DNA from: Firmicutes bacterium HGW-Firmicutes-16
Lineage (GTDB): Bacteria; Bacillota; Clostridia; Oscillospirales; Oscillospiraceae
Length of the DNA stretch: 64,000 bases
NCBI GenBank assembly: GCA_002841545.1
Contig: PGZZ01000008.1
Location: forward strand, 57,404 to 121,403
Direction of reading: 5' to 3'
Shown here: piece after piece, positions 17,280 to 25,450 of the stretch
Numbering within the stretch: position 1 is the first letter of the stretch
Layout of the letters: every line of letters starts with the position of its first letter
Program-made: the position numbers and the translations under genes
Notes under the pieces: generated by a model
Database searches by the model: none
Told to the model about the DNA's origin: nothing
What the model saw: only the letters and a program-made list of their open reading frames with translations

Positions 17280-18395
17280 TTATTTCTCAATCATTTCTAC
17301 GAAAGCTTCTGCACGGATTGCAAGCTGTCCGGCATTGGCCATCTGCTCTTCGCGCTCGACCTGAAGCATCGGGACGCCGACTGCCTTGAGGTCTGGCTCG
17401 AGGTAGTAAGCTTCGCCGCCCCAGCATTCGCAGTTCTGCATCTTCTCATAGATAACGCCCTGTACACTGTATTCCTTGCAAGCGTCAACGATATTCTTGT
17501 GGATAGCGGGACGGTTATCTAGAGAGCGGGGACAGACATTACGGTTAAGGTAGTAATTCGCTATGGATCCGAGAACATCCTTATCGTCAACGACAATCTT
17601 GTCTCCGAACGCCTTAACGCCAAAGCAAAGATCGTCAGCAACAACGAGACCACCCTTGTCCTCGATGACCTTGATGTATTCAGGGTTATCGAGAGCGGAG
17701 CCGATGATCATGAGGCGTGCGCGGGATTCGATAGGCTTGCGGCCCTTCGCGTCTGCAAGGAACTCCTTGACAGCGGCGATGTACTCGTCAATTGCCATAT
17801 CGCAGTTAGCCAGCATAACCCTAAGAGCCTCTGTGCCGGAAACCTTTGCTTCCTTACGGAGCGCACTTAGCTGGGCAATAAGGTCACGGACCTCGTTCGT
17901 CTTGGCAATAGCGGCCTTCAAGCTCTCGTCGGTAACTTTTTTGCTGGAGAACTCGCCGAGCAGGTCTGCGAGTGCCTGAAGCTCGGCCTTGTAGTAGCCG
18001 ATTGAGGTGTCGTTTGTGATGCGGGGAGCACCGATCTGATGGATAAACTGAGCCTTGTTGTTTTTCTTAGCGATGTGCTCCCAGTTATCTAGGATACGGG
18101 TCGCCATCATGCAGCCGTCAGACTGTACAAGACCGTCAAGGTCATATGTACCATTCATCAGATACTGAAGGATGCTTCTTGCATAGCTGCAGCTGAAGCT
18201 GGACATCCATGCTTCTGCATCGCTTGAGTCAACGCAGTTGGTGGCTCTAAGACGTATGGGCATAACATCAGCCGCTAAAAGGATCTCTGTAGGGACATGG
18301 CAGCATACATAGCCTACCGCCTTCTTGCCGGAAGCTTTCCAGGCTTTTGCAGATTCGCCTGAAATGTTGGTCTCGAATAATTTTTCGTAACTCAT
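17280..18395 (-). CDS. Benzoyl-CoA reductase/2-hydroxyacyl-CoA dehydratase small subunit, copy 1 (BzdN-like)
   Basis: Partner of the O1 subunit, 371 residues. Conserved features shared with the two paralogues are CCHVP near residue 31, MPIRLRATNC, the SFSCSYARSILQ segment, SDGCMM and the late NCECWGGE cysteine cluster, likely cluster-binding. It begins at ATG 18395 after a strong GGAGGAG. It is closer in its N-terminal motifs to copy 3 (both read RATNCVDSS) than to copy 2. The 92-base gap to the ferredoxin gene holds a hairpin. Assignment as a Bzd-like N subunit rests on size, neighbours and remembered family resemblance; a dehydratase role is the alternative. Confidence 0.85.
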   Translation of the reverse strand: MSYEKLFETNISGESAKAWKASGKKAVGYVCCHVPTEILLAADVMPIRLRATNCVDSSDAEAWMSSFSCSYARSILQYLMNGTYDLDGLVQSDGCMMATRILDNWEHIAKKNNKAQFIHQIGAPRITNDTSIGYYKAELQALADLLGEFSSKKVTDESLKAAIAKTNEVRDLIAQLSALRKEAKVSGTEALRVMLANCDMAIDEYIAAVKEFLADAKGRKPIESRARLMIIGSALDNPEYIKVIEDKGGLVVADDLCFGVKAFGDKIVVDDKDVLGSIANYYLNRNVCPRSLDNRPAIHKNIVDACKEYSVQGVIYEKMQNCECWGGEAYYLEPDLKAVGVPMLQVEREEQMANAGQLAIRAEAFVEMIEK

Positions 18396-18435
18396 GTGTC
18401 TCCTCCTTTAATTTCTTAGGAAAAATAATTTAAAT

Positions 18436-18464
18436 CTCATCGGATACGCTATCCGCATCGTGAG
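18436..18464 (-). other. Attenuator-like hairpin between ferredoxin and N1 genes
   Basis: Nested inverted repeats: an outer CTCA / TGAG pair (18436-18439, 18461-18464) and an inner GGATA-CGC-TATCC hairpin. On the minus strand they are followed by an AT-rich stretch with a short T run. Position inside the operon suggests partial termination or mRNA processing. Confidence 0.45.
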
Positions 18465-18487
18465 ACAAAAATTCTACATTGGGCTCC

Positions 18488-18763
18488 TCACCAAGAGAAG
18501 CCGATTGCGTCAGCGGTGCAGGCTTTCGTGCACAGTTCTATTTCTCCGCTGGCCTTGCATTGCGAGCAACTGTTTTGCAAGGTGTTGCGGGCATCTTCCC
18601 TTATCAGCACTACCTCATCGTCAAAATCGTCAAGCTCTGTTGCGAAAAGTGTTTCAGGGCAGGCTGAGATACAACCCTTGTCCTTGCAATCCGCGCACTT
18701 CGAGGTGTCAATTCTAATGTAGTAGTGGCCGGAACCATCTTCGTAGCCATAATTTGCTATCAT
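18488..18763 (-). CDS. 2[4Fe-4S] ferredoxin of benzoyl-CoA reductase type (BzdM-like)
   Basis: Small iron-sulfur electron carrier, 91 residues, with eight cysteines in two motifs. The first is C23-x2-C26-x4-C31-x3-C35-P. The second is C66-x2-C69-x8-C78-x3-C82. The longer loop in the second motif resembles Chromatium-type ferredoxins, which have very low potentials and feed electrons to class I benzoyl-CoA reductase in Thauera. It lies between the ATPase pair and the first N/O pair, as expected for the direct electron donor. The ATG follows GGAGG by nine bases. Confidence 0.85.
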   Translation of the reverse strand: MIANYGYEDGSGHYYIRIDTSKCADCKDKGCISACPETLFATELDDFDDEVVLIREDARNTLQNSCSQCKASGEIELCTKACTADAIGFSW

Positions 18764-18830
18764 GACATTAGCCTCCTTCCGACTTTTCGCAGCACATCCG
18801 GAATTTCATCCCGTGTATGCTGCACGATAT

Positions 18831-19724
18831 TTACTGATTTTCTTTCGCCCTTTTCTTTTCTACGAGTTCTTTTCCGATTAAGGCGGCACCGAGTGCGCCA
18901 GCTATCTGAGTGTCCATGGTGGGGGAAAGAGCCTTTATATTCATAAGGCTTTCGATTCTGCGCGTTACGCCGATGTTTTTTGCGATGCCGCCGGTTATGG
19001 CGAAATCAAGCTCCATGCCGTTACGCTCGAGGAGACGCACAACGCGAAGTGCCATTGCGTGGCAATAGGCGGCAAGAACCTTTTCCTTTGTCCAACCGGA
19101 GCGCATCAGTTTCGTGGCTTCGCTCTTTGCGAAGATAACGCAGGTTGAGGAAACAGGCGCGGGCTCTTCGTCAATCTGGAAAGACATATCGCCGATATCT
19201 TCAACACGGACAGCCAAAAGGTTCGCGATGACTTCCATGCCGCGGCCGGTTCCGGCAGCGCACTTGTCGTTCATCATAAAGGATGTTACTGTGCCCTTCT
19301 CATCGCAGTGGATGGCTTTGCAGTCCTGCCCGCCCATGTCGAGGATGGTGCGTACGGTAGGTCCATATATGTAGTTTGCGCCTCTCGCATGACAGGTGAT
19401 CTCTGTGACCGTTTTGTTTGAAAACGGTACATTAACACGGCCGTATCCGGTTCCTATTGTATAGGTCAGATCTTCCAGTGTCAATCCGGTATCCTTCATT
19501 GCCCAGTTGATAGCGCCGATCGCGGAATCAGGGCTGTTGGAGCCGGTTCTCATGTTAGAATATGCATAGGGCACGCCGTCCGCCAGAATAACTGCCTGAG
19601 TGCTGGTCGAACCTATGTCGACTCCGGCGGTAATGAGACTGCCGTGCCAATCAGGAATTTCAGGGTTCTTCCAATTGGACTCGGTCCATCTCCAATAATC
19701 TACTTTTTTTTCAGTTTCAACCAT
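18831..19724 (-). CDS. Benzoyl-CoA reductase activator ATPase, BzdQ/BcrA-like subunit
   Basis: ASKHA-fold ATPase of the BadF/BadG/BcrA/BcrD family, 297 residues. A tryptophan-rich N-terminal extension of about 28 residues (YWRWTESNWKNP) precedes the nucleotide-binding phosphate loop GVDIGSTSTQAV. The helix-cluster-helix cysteines that coordinate the bridging [4Fe-4S] cluster are C155 (NDKCAAGTG) and C195 (SSTCVIFAKSE). A second different ATPase gene sits 15 bases upstream, so the activator is probably a heterodimer, as in benzoyl-CoA reductases, rather than the homodimer of 2-hydroxyacyl-CoA dehydratases. It couples ATP hydrolysis to electron transfer into the N/O dimers. Confidence 0.88.
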   Translation of the reverse strand: MVETEKKVDYWRWTESNWKNPEIPDWHGSLITAGVDIGSTSTQAVILADGVPYAYSNMRTGSNSPDSAIGAINWAMKDTGLTLEDLTYTIGTGYGRVNVPFSNKTVTEITCHARGANYIYGPTVRTILDMGGQDCKAIHCDEKGTVTSFMMNDKCAAGTGRGMEVIANLLAVRVEDIGDMSFQIDEEPAPVSSTCVIFAKSEATKLMRSGWTKEKVLAAYCHAMALRVVRLLERNGMELDFAITGGIAKNIGVTRRIESLMNIKALSPTMDTQIAGALGAALIGKELVEKKRAKENQ

Positions 19725-19739
19725 TATCTTTTCCTCCGT

Positions 19740-20510
19740 TTACTGATTCTCAGCAGCATAGATCGCCGCGCCAGTTGCACTGATAAACTGGTTGCCTTCA
19801 GGAACCGTTATATCTCTTCCGAAGACCTTTGACATGCAGCTGACAAGTCCCTTGTTGTATCCGGGCCCGCCTATCATCGTGAAATGATCCGTAAGGCCAA
19901 CTCTGCGAATCATTGAAGCAATGCGGTTTGCTATGCCCATATGTACGCCGTAAGCAATGTCTTCTCTGGTCTCTTTGGCATGAATCAGAGAAATGACTTC
20001 GGACTCGGCGAAAACAACGCACTGAGCGTTGGTAGCCAGTTCCTTTGTGTGACGGAGAGAGAAATCTCCCATTTCTTCCGTTGTAATCTGAAGCGCACGA
20101 GCCATTGCTTCGATAAACGTTCCCGCGCCGGATGCGCATTTATCGTTAACTTCGTACTTCATGACGGAGCCGTCGTCATTTAGACGGATGACACGGCAGC
20201 CGTCTGCTCCCATGTCGATAATTGTGTCGGTGTCCGAAATAGCGTATCTCGCGCCCTTAACTGCCGCACCGACTTCGTTGATTTCGCCGTCGCCCCATTT
20301 TACGATTTCGCGGCCGACGCCTGTAATAACGAGGCGCTGGACGTCTTCTTTTTTGATGCCTGCTTCTCTAAGAGCAATTTCATATACTCTCTGAGCTGCC
20401 AGATCGGCGTCGAACTCCGTAGGGAGCAGCGCTTTTCCGAGGACCTTTCCGTCCTTCATGATGGCGGCCTTTGTGTTCTGACTGCCACAATCGATTCCTG
20501 CGGTTATCAT
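19740..20510 (-). CDS. Benzoyl-CoA reductase activator ATPase, BzdP/HgdC-like subunit
   Basis: Shorter ASKHA ATPase, 256 residues, starting directly at the phosphate loop AGIDCGSQNTKAAI. Cluster ligands are C125 (NDKCASGAGTF) and C164 (AQCVVFAESEV). It is the first gene of the operon P-Q-ferredoxin-N1-O1 and is preceded by AAGGAGGA and, 84 bases upstream, by a near-consensus sigma-54 promoter. Only one such ATPase pair is present for three N/O pairs, so it presumably serves all of them. Alone it could be mistaken for a homodimeric dehydratase activator (HgdC); the Q partner argues for a reductase-type activator. Confidence 0.87.
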   Translation of the reverse strand: MITAGIDCGSQNTKAAIMKDGKVLGKALLPTEFDADLAAQRVYEIALREAGIKKEDVQRLVITGVGREIVKWGDGEINEVGAAVKGARYAISDTDTIIDMGADGCRVIRLNDDGSVMKYEVNDKCASGAGTFIEAMARALQITTEEMGDFSLRHTKELATNAQCVVFAESEVISLIHAKETREDIAYGVHMGIANRIASMIRRVGLTDHFTMIGGPGYNKGLVSCMSKVFGRDITVPEGNQFISATGAAIYAAENQ

Positions 20511-20593
20511 ATATGTTCCTCCTTAATATGCTATGCCGTCAAATAAATGGAATTATCTCTATCTACGGCATCTGATCCATACAGTGAATATTG

Positions 20594-20610
20594 AGCAAAA
20601 AATGTGCCAA
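20594..20610 (-). promoter_or_regulatory. Sigma-54 (-24/-12) promoter of the activator operon
   Basis: The minus strand reads TTGGCACATTTTTTGCT, matching YTGGCACGRNNNTTGCW with GG and GC at exactly the required spacing; the clear differences are A for G after TGGCAC and T for R next to it. The predicted start is about 70 bases upstream of the ATPase P ATG. rpoN is encoded at 60.4 kb. Confidence 0.8.
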
Positions 20611-21254
20611 TTCAGCATTTATTTACAAATTAGTAAGCTTCACACAAATAGTCGCATGACATTTTGTGAATCTTGTTCATTCAACCGCTTTTCCCATCGC
20701 CGAATTTAATGGTAGCGGCTGTATAAGGCCTGCCCTGATGCTCGTTTTGAGAGAATCAAGACGGCTGTTGTATCACTGTTGTAGCATTGTTGTGTCACTC
20801 TTGTTTCCGTCCTGTTCAAAAACATGCTTTCTAATGGGACAGAGAACAGCTCTCCGCCTGCCTTTTGCTGAAATCGCGGGACTTTTTATCAATTAAGTGC
20901 CGAAAAGACCTTACTGAATTTTGCCTCACAGTTTTATTGCGAGTGCAGTACGCGGTCCAAATCTGGACTTACTTTGCCAACAATCATGGCGTAGAGCTAG
21001 GGTGCCTATTCGTTCAAAATTCATATACGGACACAATGAATAATAGGAGCAATCGGTGAGCCAAATTTTCATCTTCAGACATTTTAGTAGTTTAATCACA
21101 AATTTACGTAGGGCTCTTTAGCGTTATCGCCGAATTTTTTTCCCTTGTCGTGAAGATTTTAGAAATTGTTTATTGCTTTTTCCGAGAATCACAGCGCTGA
21201 CGCCCATCAGTTCTCTCGCTTTAATTTGATCCAACTGTTGTTCCATACTGTTCC
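20611..21254. other. Long non-coding stretch upstream of the activator operon, with 11-bp direct repeats
   Basis: About 640 bases without a convincing gene; the short open frames here lack ribosome-binding sites and family resemblance. It contains four imperfect 11-base direct repeats at 20767-20810 (GTTGTATCACT, GTTGTAGCATT, GTTGTGTCACT, CTTGTTTCCGT), about 160-200 bases upstream of the sigma-54 promoter, where an enhancer-binding activator would be expected to bind. Nothing else recognised. Confidence 0.45.
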
Positions 21255-21298
21255 ACAAAAAAAGGAAGAGCGGAGGCAGCGTAATGCCTCCGCTCTAT
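21255..21298 (-). terminator. Intrinsic terminator after the O2 gene
   Basis: A 12-bp perfect stem (AGAGCGGAGGCA / TGCCTCCGCTCT, loop GCGTAA) is followed on the minus strand by TCC and a run of seven T, 30 bases after the O2 stop. Confidence 0.93.
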
Positions 21299-21327
21299 TA
21301 ATGCTGAAAACTTCAGTTTTCGGCTTA

Positions 21328-22623
21328 TTACTTGTTGACGACTGTGTCGAAATAATCGCCAAGAGAGCCCTTCATTTCGTCCAAAGACTTATAACGTCCA
21401 TCGATACCGTCGATATCGAGATACAGGGACGGAACGCCATACTTTGTCTGAATCATGTCGGTGACGATCTTTGCGACTGCCCAGGTGTGCTTGCAGCCGA
21501 TGTGACCAAGGAAGACGGACACGTCGGGCTCGTATTCGCTGAAGATCTTGTCTACGAGATAGGTGTAGTTCTCGACCGGGCCGGCAGCACCGTGGATCAT
21601 CGGGTTGTTCTGCATTTTTCTGCCCATGACAGCAAAGCAGTCATGTCTATTGTTAAGATCCTGATAGAGATCGCCGTGCTGGAAGCCGAAAGCGTCCATG
21701 ATTGCGACTGTATCGTACTCTTTCTCCATCCAGTCCATGATGCCGGAGGTGGACCAAGGCATATTCTGGAGCAGAGCTGCGCGGTGCTTCTCGCCGCCGG
21801 GGCAGGGGCCCATTTCGAGAGCGATCATCATTTCACCGACTTCAAGCTCTTTCTCGAGCAGATTGGCCATTTCGGGATAGCAGGCCATCGCATTGGAGGT
21901 TCCGTTAAGAACCAGCATACGTCCGGGCAGCGGGCAGGGCTTATGCTTGCGCAGATCGCAGCACTTTCCCTGAAGCTCGAATGTGTTGTTGGAGTTTGTC
22001 ATGGCTTCTTTCATCTTGTCCCAGTCAAGCTTTGTGCCGGTGAAATCTTCCATGAACGTGACAAATCTTTCAATCTGGTTGACCATGTACTCGGAACCGC
22101 GCCAATCTCTGCGGTACGGGAAGTCAAACGCGAAGGTCGGAACATTCATCATTCTCTCCATGTTGGGGTAAACAACACGGGAGGAGTCACAGGGAACGGT
22201 GGAATAAACGAAAGCGTCGGCCTTGACGCCGTACTGATCTTCAACCAGTGTGCCGAGATAAGTCTTGCACAAACCGCAGGTCGTAGCGGGAACATATTTC
22301 TCAGCTGCATCGATGAATTTGCCGGTTAGAACCGGGTTCGGGGAAAGACGGATGGGGATAGTGTCCAGATAAACGGGAACACAGTCAAAAGCAACAATAA
22401 TGTCAACAGGAACCGGGCCGCCGAAGAAAACGAGCTTCTTGCCGTTCTTATGAGCGTCACGAACCTGATGCCACATATCGTACTGAATCTGGAGAGTCCA
22501 AAGGAGGTCGGGATTCTTCTCTCTCATGCGTTCAATCTGTCCCTCGACTTTTTCGCAGCAGAAATCGAAAACGGACATTTCTCCCGCCATTACGGCATCT
22601 TCTAATCTTGTATCCTTAGCCAT
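21328..22623 (-). CDS. Benzoyl-CoA reductase/2-hydroxyacyl-CoA dehydratase large subunit, copy 2 (BzdO-like)
   Basis: Second O-type catalytic subunit, 431 residues, colinear with copies 1 and 3. Conserved blocks are GKKLVFFGGPVPV, AFDCVPVYLDTIP, VPCDSSRVVYP and GHIGCKHTWAVAK. It differs at one likely active-site position: where the others read CAIDK or CGLDK, this copy has CGLCK, giving an extra cysteine at residue 119 three after C116. It starts three bases after the N2 stop and ends at a strong terminator, so N2-O2 is a two-gene unit without its own activator. Confidence 0.85.
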   Translation of the reverse strand: MAKDTRLEDAVMAGEMSVFDFCCEKVEGQIERMREKNPDLLWTLQIQYDMWHQVRDAHKNGKKLVFFGGPVPVDIIVAFDCVPVYLDTIPIRLSPNPVLTGKFIDAAEKYVPATTCGLCKTYLGTLVEDQYGVKADAFVYSTVPCDSSRVVYPNMERMMNVPTFAFDFPYRRDWRGSEYMVNQIERFVTFMEDFTGTKLDWDKMKEAMTNSNNTFELQGKCCDLRKHKPCPLPGRMLVLNGTSNAMACYPEMANLLEKELEVGEMMIALEMGPCPGGEKHRAALLQNMPWSTSGIMDWMEKEYDTVAIMDAFGFQHGDLYQDLNNRHDCFAVMGRKMQNNPMIHGAAGPVENYTYLVDKIFSEYEPDVSVFLGHIGCKHTWAVAKIVTDMIQTKYGVPSLYLDIDGIDGRYKSLDEMKGSLGDYFDTVVNK

Positions 22624-22626
22624 TAT

Positions 22627-23769
22627 TTAGTCCTCCTTTTCTATCATTTCAACAAATGCTTCTGCGCGGATTGCAAGCTGTCCTGCATTTGCAAGATGCT
22701 CTTCGCGCTCGACTGTCAGCATCGGGATGCCGGCTTCCTTGAGCATGGGATCAAGGAACATACTCTCTCCGCCCCAGCACTCGCAGTACTGCATTTTCTG
22801 ATAAACAATGCCGTCAACCTTGAATTCCTTGGCAGTGTCAACAACCCACTGCTGCATTCTTTCGCGGTTGTCCATCATGCGAGGACATACGAGACGGATC
22901 AGATAGTAATCGGCGATGGAGCCGAGAACGTCCTTATCGTTGACTTCCATTGTGCTGTTGAAGGGTCTGGAGCCGTAGCAGAGAGCGTCGTTTACGAACA
23001 GGCCGCCCTTATCTTCGATAACCTTGAGGTAACCAGGCTGATCGAGAGCGGAGCCGATGATCATAAGACGAGCGCGCTTGTCGGTGATGGGAGCGCGGTT
23101 GCCTGCGTCTGCGAGGAAAGCCTTGAGGAGCTCTATGTACTCTTCAACGGGAACATCGCTGTATGCGAGGGTAATCTTGAGGCAATCTTCGCCGCTGATT
23201 ACAGGGTGCTTTTCCTTGCGCAGCTCATAAACCTTCATAACCAGCTCACGGGCTTCGTTGTACTTCGCGATAGACGCCTTCAGCTTCTCGTCGGTGAGCT
23301 TGTTGCCGGAAAGCTTCTCTAGCTCGACGATGAGATCCTTGAGCTCGTCGACATAGAACTCATGTCCAAGGTCTTTGTAGGTTCCGTATACGCGGGGAGC
23401 AGCAAACATCATATGGAACTTGCCGTTATTCTTGAGCTCGTCGGTATACTTTGCGTTATCAAAAGCACGCCATGTCATCATGCAGCCGTCGGTTGCGACC
23501 ACACCGTCGAGATCACTGTAAACGCCATCCAGCCAGTGCTGAAGAATGCCTCTTGCATAGCTGCAGCTGAATGTGGACATCCATGTGTCTCCATCGGGGG
23601 TTTCAGTGATACCTGTTGCTCTCAGACGAACAGGCATAATATCCAGCGCATGCAGGATTTCTACCGGTACGTGACAGCAGAGAACACCGAGTGCTTTTTT
23701 ACCTTGTGCCTTCCAGGCTTTTACTGATTCGCCTGAAATTTCTGAATTGAATAATTTCTGGTAATCCAT
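22627..23769 (-). CDS. Benzoyl-CoA reductase/2-hydroxyacyl-CoA dehydratase small subunit, copy 2 (BzdN-like)
   Basis: Second N-type subunit, 380 residues. It keeps CCHVP, the SFSCS-type segment (STFSCSYARGILQ), TDGCMM and the YCECWGGE cluster. It is the most divergent of the three in the segment after MPVRLRAT, where the RATNCVDSS of copies 1 and 3 becomes RATGITETPDGD, losing a cysteine, and in having a longer middle region. This may mark a different substrate pocket. The ATG at 23769 follows AAGGAGGAG. The upstream region carries a perfect -24 box of sigma-54 type and a 10-bp inverted repeat. Confidence 0.84.
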   Translation of the reverse strand: MDYQKLFNSEISGESVKAWKAQGKKALGVLCCHVPVEILHALDIMPVRLRATGITETPDGDTWMSTFSCSYARGILQHWLDGVYSDLDGVVATDGCMMTWRAFDNAKYTDELKNNGKFHMMFAAPRVYGTYKDLGHEFYVDELKDLIVELEKLSGNKLTDEKLKASIAKYNEARELVMKVYELRKEKHPVISGEDCLKITLAYSDVPVEEYIELLKAFLADAGNRAPITDKRARLMIIGSALDQPGYLKVIEDKGGLFVNDALCYGSRPFNSTMEVNDKDVLGSIADYYLIRLVCPRMMDNRERMQQWVVDTAKEFKVDGIVYQKMQYCECWGGESMFLDPMLKEAGIPMLTVEREEHLANAGQLAIRAEAFVEMIEKED

Positions 23770-23816
23770 GTGTCTCCTCCTTTTATTTCGTGGGCAATAA
23801 TTTCAACCCTGTGAAA

Positions 23817-23833
23817 ACGGCTCGTCGTGCCAG
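23817..23833 (-). promoter_or_regulatory. Incomplete sigma-54-like promoter upstream of N2
   Basis: The minus strand contains CTGGCACGA (23825-23833), an exact YTGGCACGR match. The following GC occurs two bases too early for a functional -12 element. Either a decayed promoter or a coincidence. Confidence 0.35.
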
Positions 23834-23919
23834 TCAATCCGTAACCGTACCACAAGATAAAATTTAAATTACTTATACGCTAGGTATCGAGTAATTCTCG
23901 GGCTGTCCTAACCCGAAAG

Positions 23920-23953
23920 CGTATGATTGTCCTATATTACAGTCAATCATACG
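23920..23953. promoter_or_regulatory. 10-bp inverted repeat upstream of N2-O2
   Basis: CGTATGATTG (23920-23929) and CAATCATACG (23944-23953) are separated by 14 bases and centred about 105 bases upstream of the -24 box, in the position usual for enhancer-binding activators. The remaining intergenic sequence (23770-24154) is AT-rich with no gene. Confidence 0.5.
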
Positions 23954-24154
23954 AAACATATTCTACAATCGGATAATAAAAAAGTCAATTCTTGAAAATA
24001 TTTCTGTTGATTAAACGATAATTTGCATGGTGTTTTTGTGCAATTGAGCCATGGTTTATCTTATAAAAAACCCAATATATAACCAAACGATTATGTATAC
24101 ATCTCACAAATTTTATGAATCGCTTCTAAACTATATGTACATATTCTGCCAATC

Positions 24155-25447
24155 TTACCTCATTACGACGGTTTCAAAGTACTCAGCAATTTGCGCCTTA
24201 ATCTCGTCACCGGACTTATAGCGGCCGTCAATAGCGTCAAGATCGAGGTACAGAGTCGGCAGTCCGAACTTTTCCTGAACCATATCAGAAACCATTTTGG
24301 CGGACGCCCAGGTGTGCTTGCAGCCGACGTGACCGAGGAACATCGAAACATTGGGCTCGTACCGCTCGAATATCTGCTCCACCAGCTTGACATGGTGCTC
24401 GCTGGGGCCCGAAGCGCCGTGAATCATGGGGTTGTTTTGCATTTTTCTGCCCATGGTTTTGAAGCAGTCGCGTCTGTCGTCCATATGCTCATACATGATA
24501 TCGCCCTGGAAGCCGAAGGCGTCCATTACCGCAACGGCATTATATTCCTTCTGCATCCAGTCCATTATACCTGCATTGCCCCAAATCATGTTCTGAAGCA
24601 TCGCTATACGATATTTTTCATCCTCGCAGACGCCCATCCCGAGATCGACCATCATCTGTCCGGCCTCGAGCTCGCTCTCATAGAGGTCACCCATGATTGG
24701 ATAGCAGGCAACAGCATTTGTTGTTCCGTTCAAAACGAGCAGACGTCCGGGCATAGGGCAGGGCTTATTTATGCGTAAATCCGCACACTTTTTCTGAAGC
24801 GTGAAGTTGCGGTTGGCGTTTTCCATGTAGTATTTCAGCTTGTCCCAGTCGAGCTTGTGGCCCGTGTGCTCTTCCATGAAGGCGATAAGATCTTCCATTT
24901 GATCGGCAAGGTATTCAGCTCCGCGCTCATCTCTGCGGAACGGCATATCAAAGCTGAATGTAGGAACGCCGATGATTTTTTCCATCGCAGGATAGGCAAC
25001 GCGTGAGCTGTCACAGGGGACGGAGTTATATATGAACATGTCGGGCTGCAATCCGTAAGCGCCGCTGAGCCATGCACCTAGCTCCACTTTGTCGAGACCG
25101 CACATCGAAGCGCCTACGTATTTTTCGGCTTCATCGATGTATTTCGCTGTCAGCGAGGGATTCGTCGAGAGGCGGAAAGGAATTGTGTCCAGATAAAATC
25201 CGACGCAGTCGAAAGCGGCGATTAGCTCCGTCGGAACCGATCCACCGTAGAAAACAAGCTTTTTGCCGTTCTTATGGGCATCACGGAAGCCGTCCCACAT
25301 GAACTTTTGGATTTCCATTGTCCAGAGCAAGTCGGGGTTTCTTTCCTTCATACGCTCTATAGATGCGTCAATTTTGGTGCAGGCGAACTCGGTGATGGTC
25401 ATTTCTCCCTTTAACACGAGTCCTTCAAGGTCTTTTATGTCAGCCAT
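24155..25447 (-). CDS. Benzoyl-CoA reductase/2-hydroxyacyl-CoA dehydratase large subunit, copy 3 (BzdO-like)
   Basis: Third O-type subunit, 430 residues. Candidate cluster ligands are C116 (SMCGLDK), C145 (VPCDSSRVAYP) and a late cysteine near 375 (GHVGCKHTWASAK). The GGSVP segment replaces GGPVP of the other copies. It starts three bases after the N3 stop, so the pair is cotranslated. No terminator was identified after it; transcripts might continue toward N2. It must rely on the activator and ferredoxin encoded at 18.5-20.5 kb or elsewhere. Confidence 0.85.
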   Translation of the reverse strand: MADIKDLEGLVLKGEMTITEFACTKIDASIERMKERNPDLLWTMEIQKFMWDGFRDAHKNGKKLVFYGGSVPTELIAAFDCVGFYLDTIPFRLSTNPSLTAKYIDEAEKYVGASMCGLDKVELGAWLSGAYGLQPDMFIYNSVPCDSSRVAYPAMEKIIGVPTFSFDMPFRRDERGAEYLADQMEDLIAFMEEHTGHKLDWDKLKYYMENANRNFTLQKKCADLRINKPCPMPGRLLVLNGTTNAVACYPIMGDLYESELEAGQMMVDLGMGVCEDEKYRIAMLQNMIWGNAGIMDWMQKEYNAVAVMDAFGFQGDIMYEHMDDRRDCFKTMGRKMQNNPMIHGASGPSEHHVKLVEQIFERYEPNVSMFLGHVGCKHTWASAKMVSDMVQEKFGLPTLYLDLDAIDGRYKSGDEIKAQIAEYFETVVMR

Positions 25448-25450
25448 TTC

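Noticed and set aside
18831..20510. Homodimeric 2-hydroxyacyl-CoA dehydratase activator interpretation
   Set aside because: Two clearly different ATPases are encoded side by side with a dedicated ferredoxin, which fits the reductase arrangement better; not fully excluded.
20666..21059. Two short plus-strand open frames in the gap upstream of the activator operon
   Set aside because: No ribosome-binding sites, atypical composition, overlap each other in different frames, no recognisable family.
21166..22329. 387-codon plus-strand open frame opposite O2
   Set aside because: Antisense shadow of a conserved catalytic subunit; it also spans the terminator.
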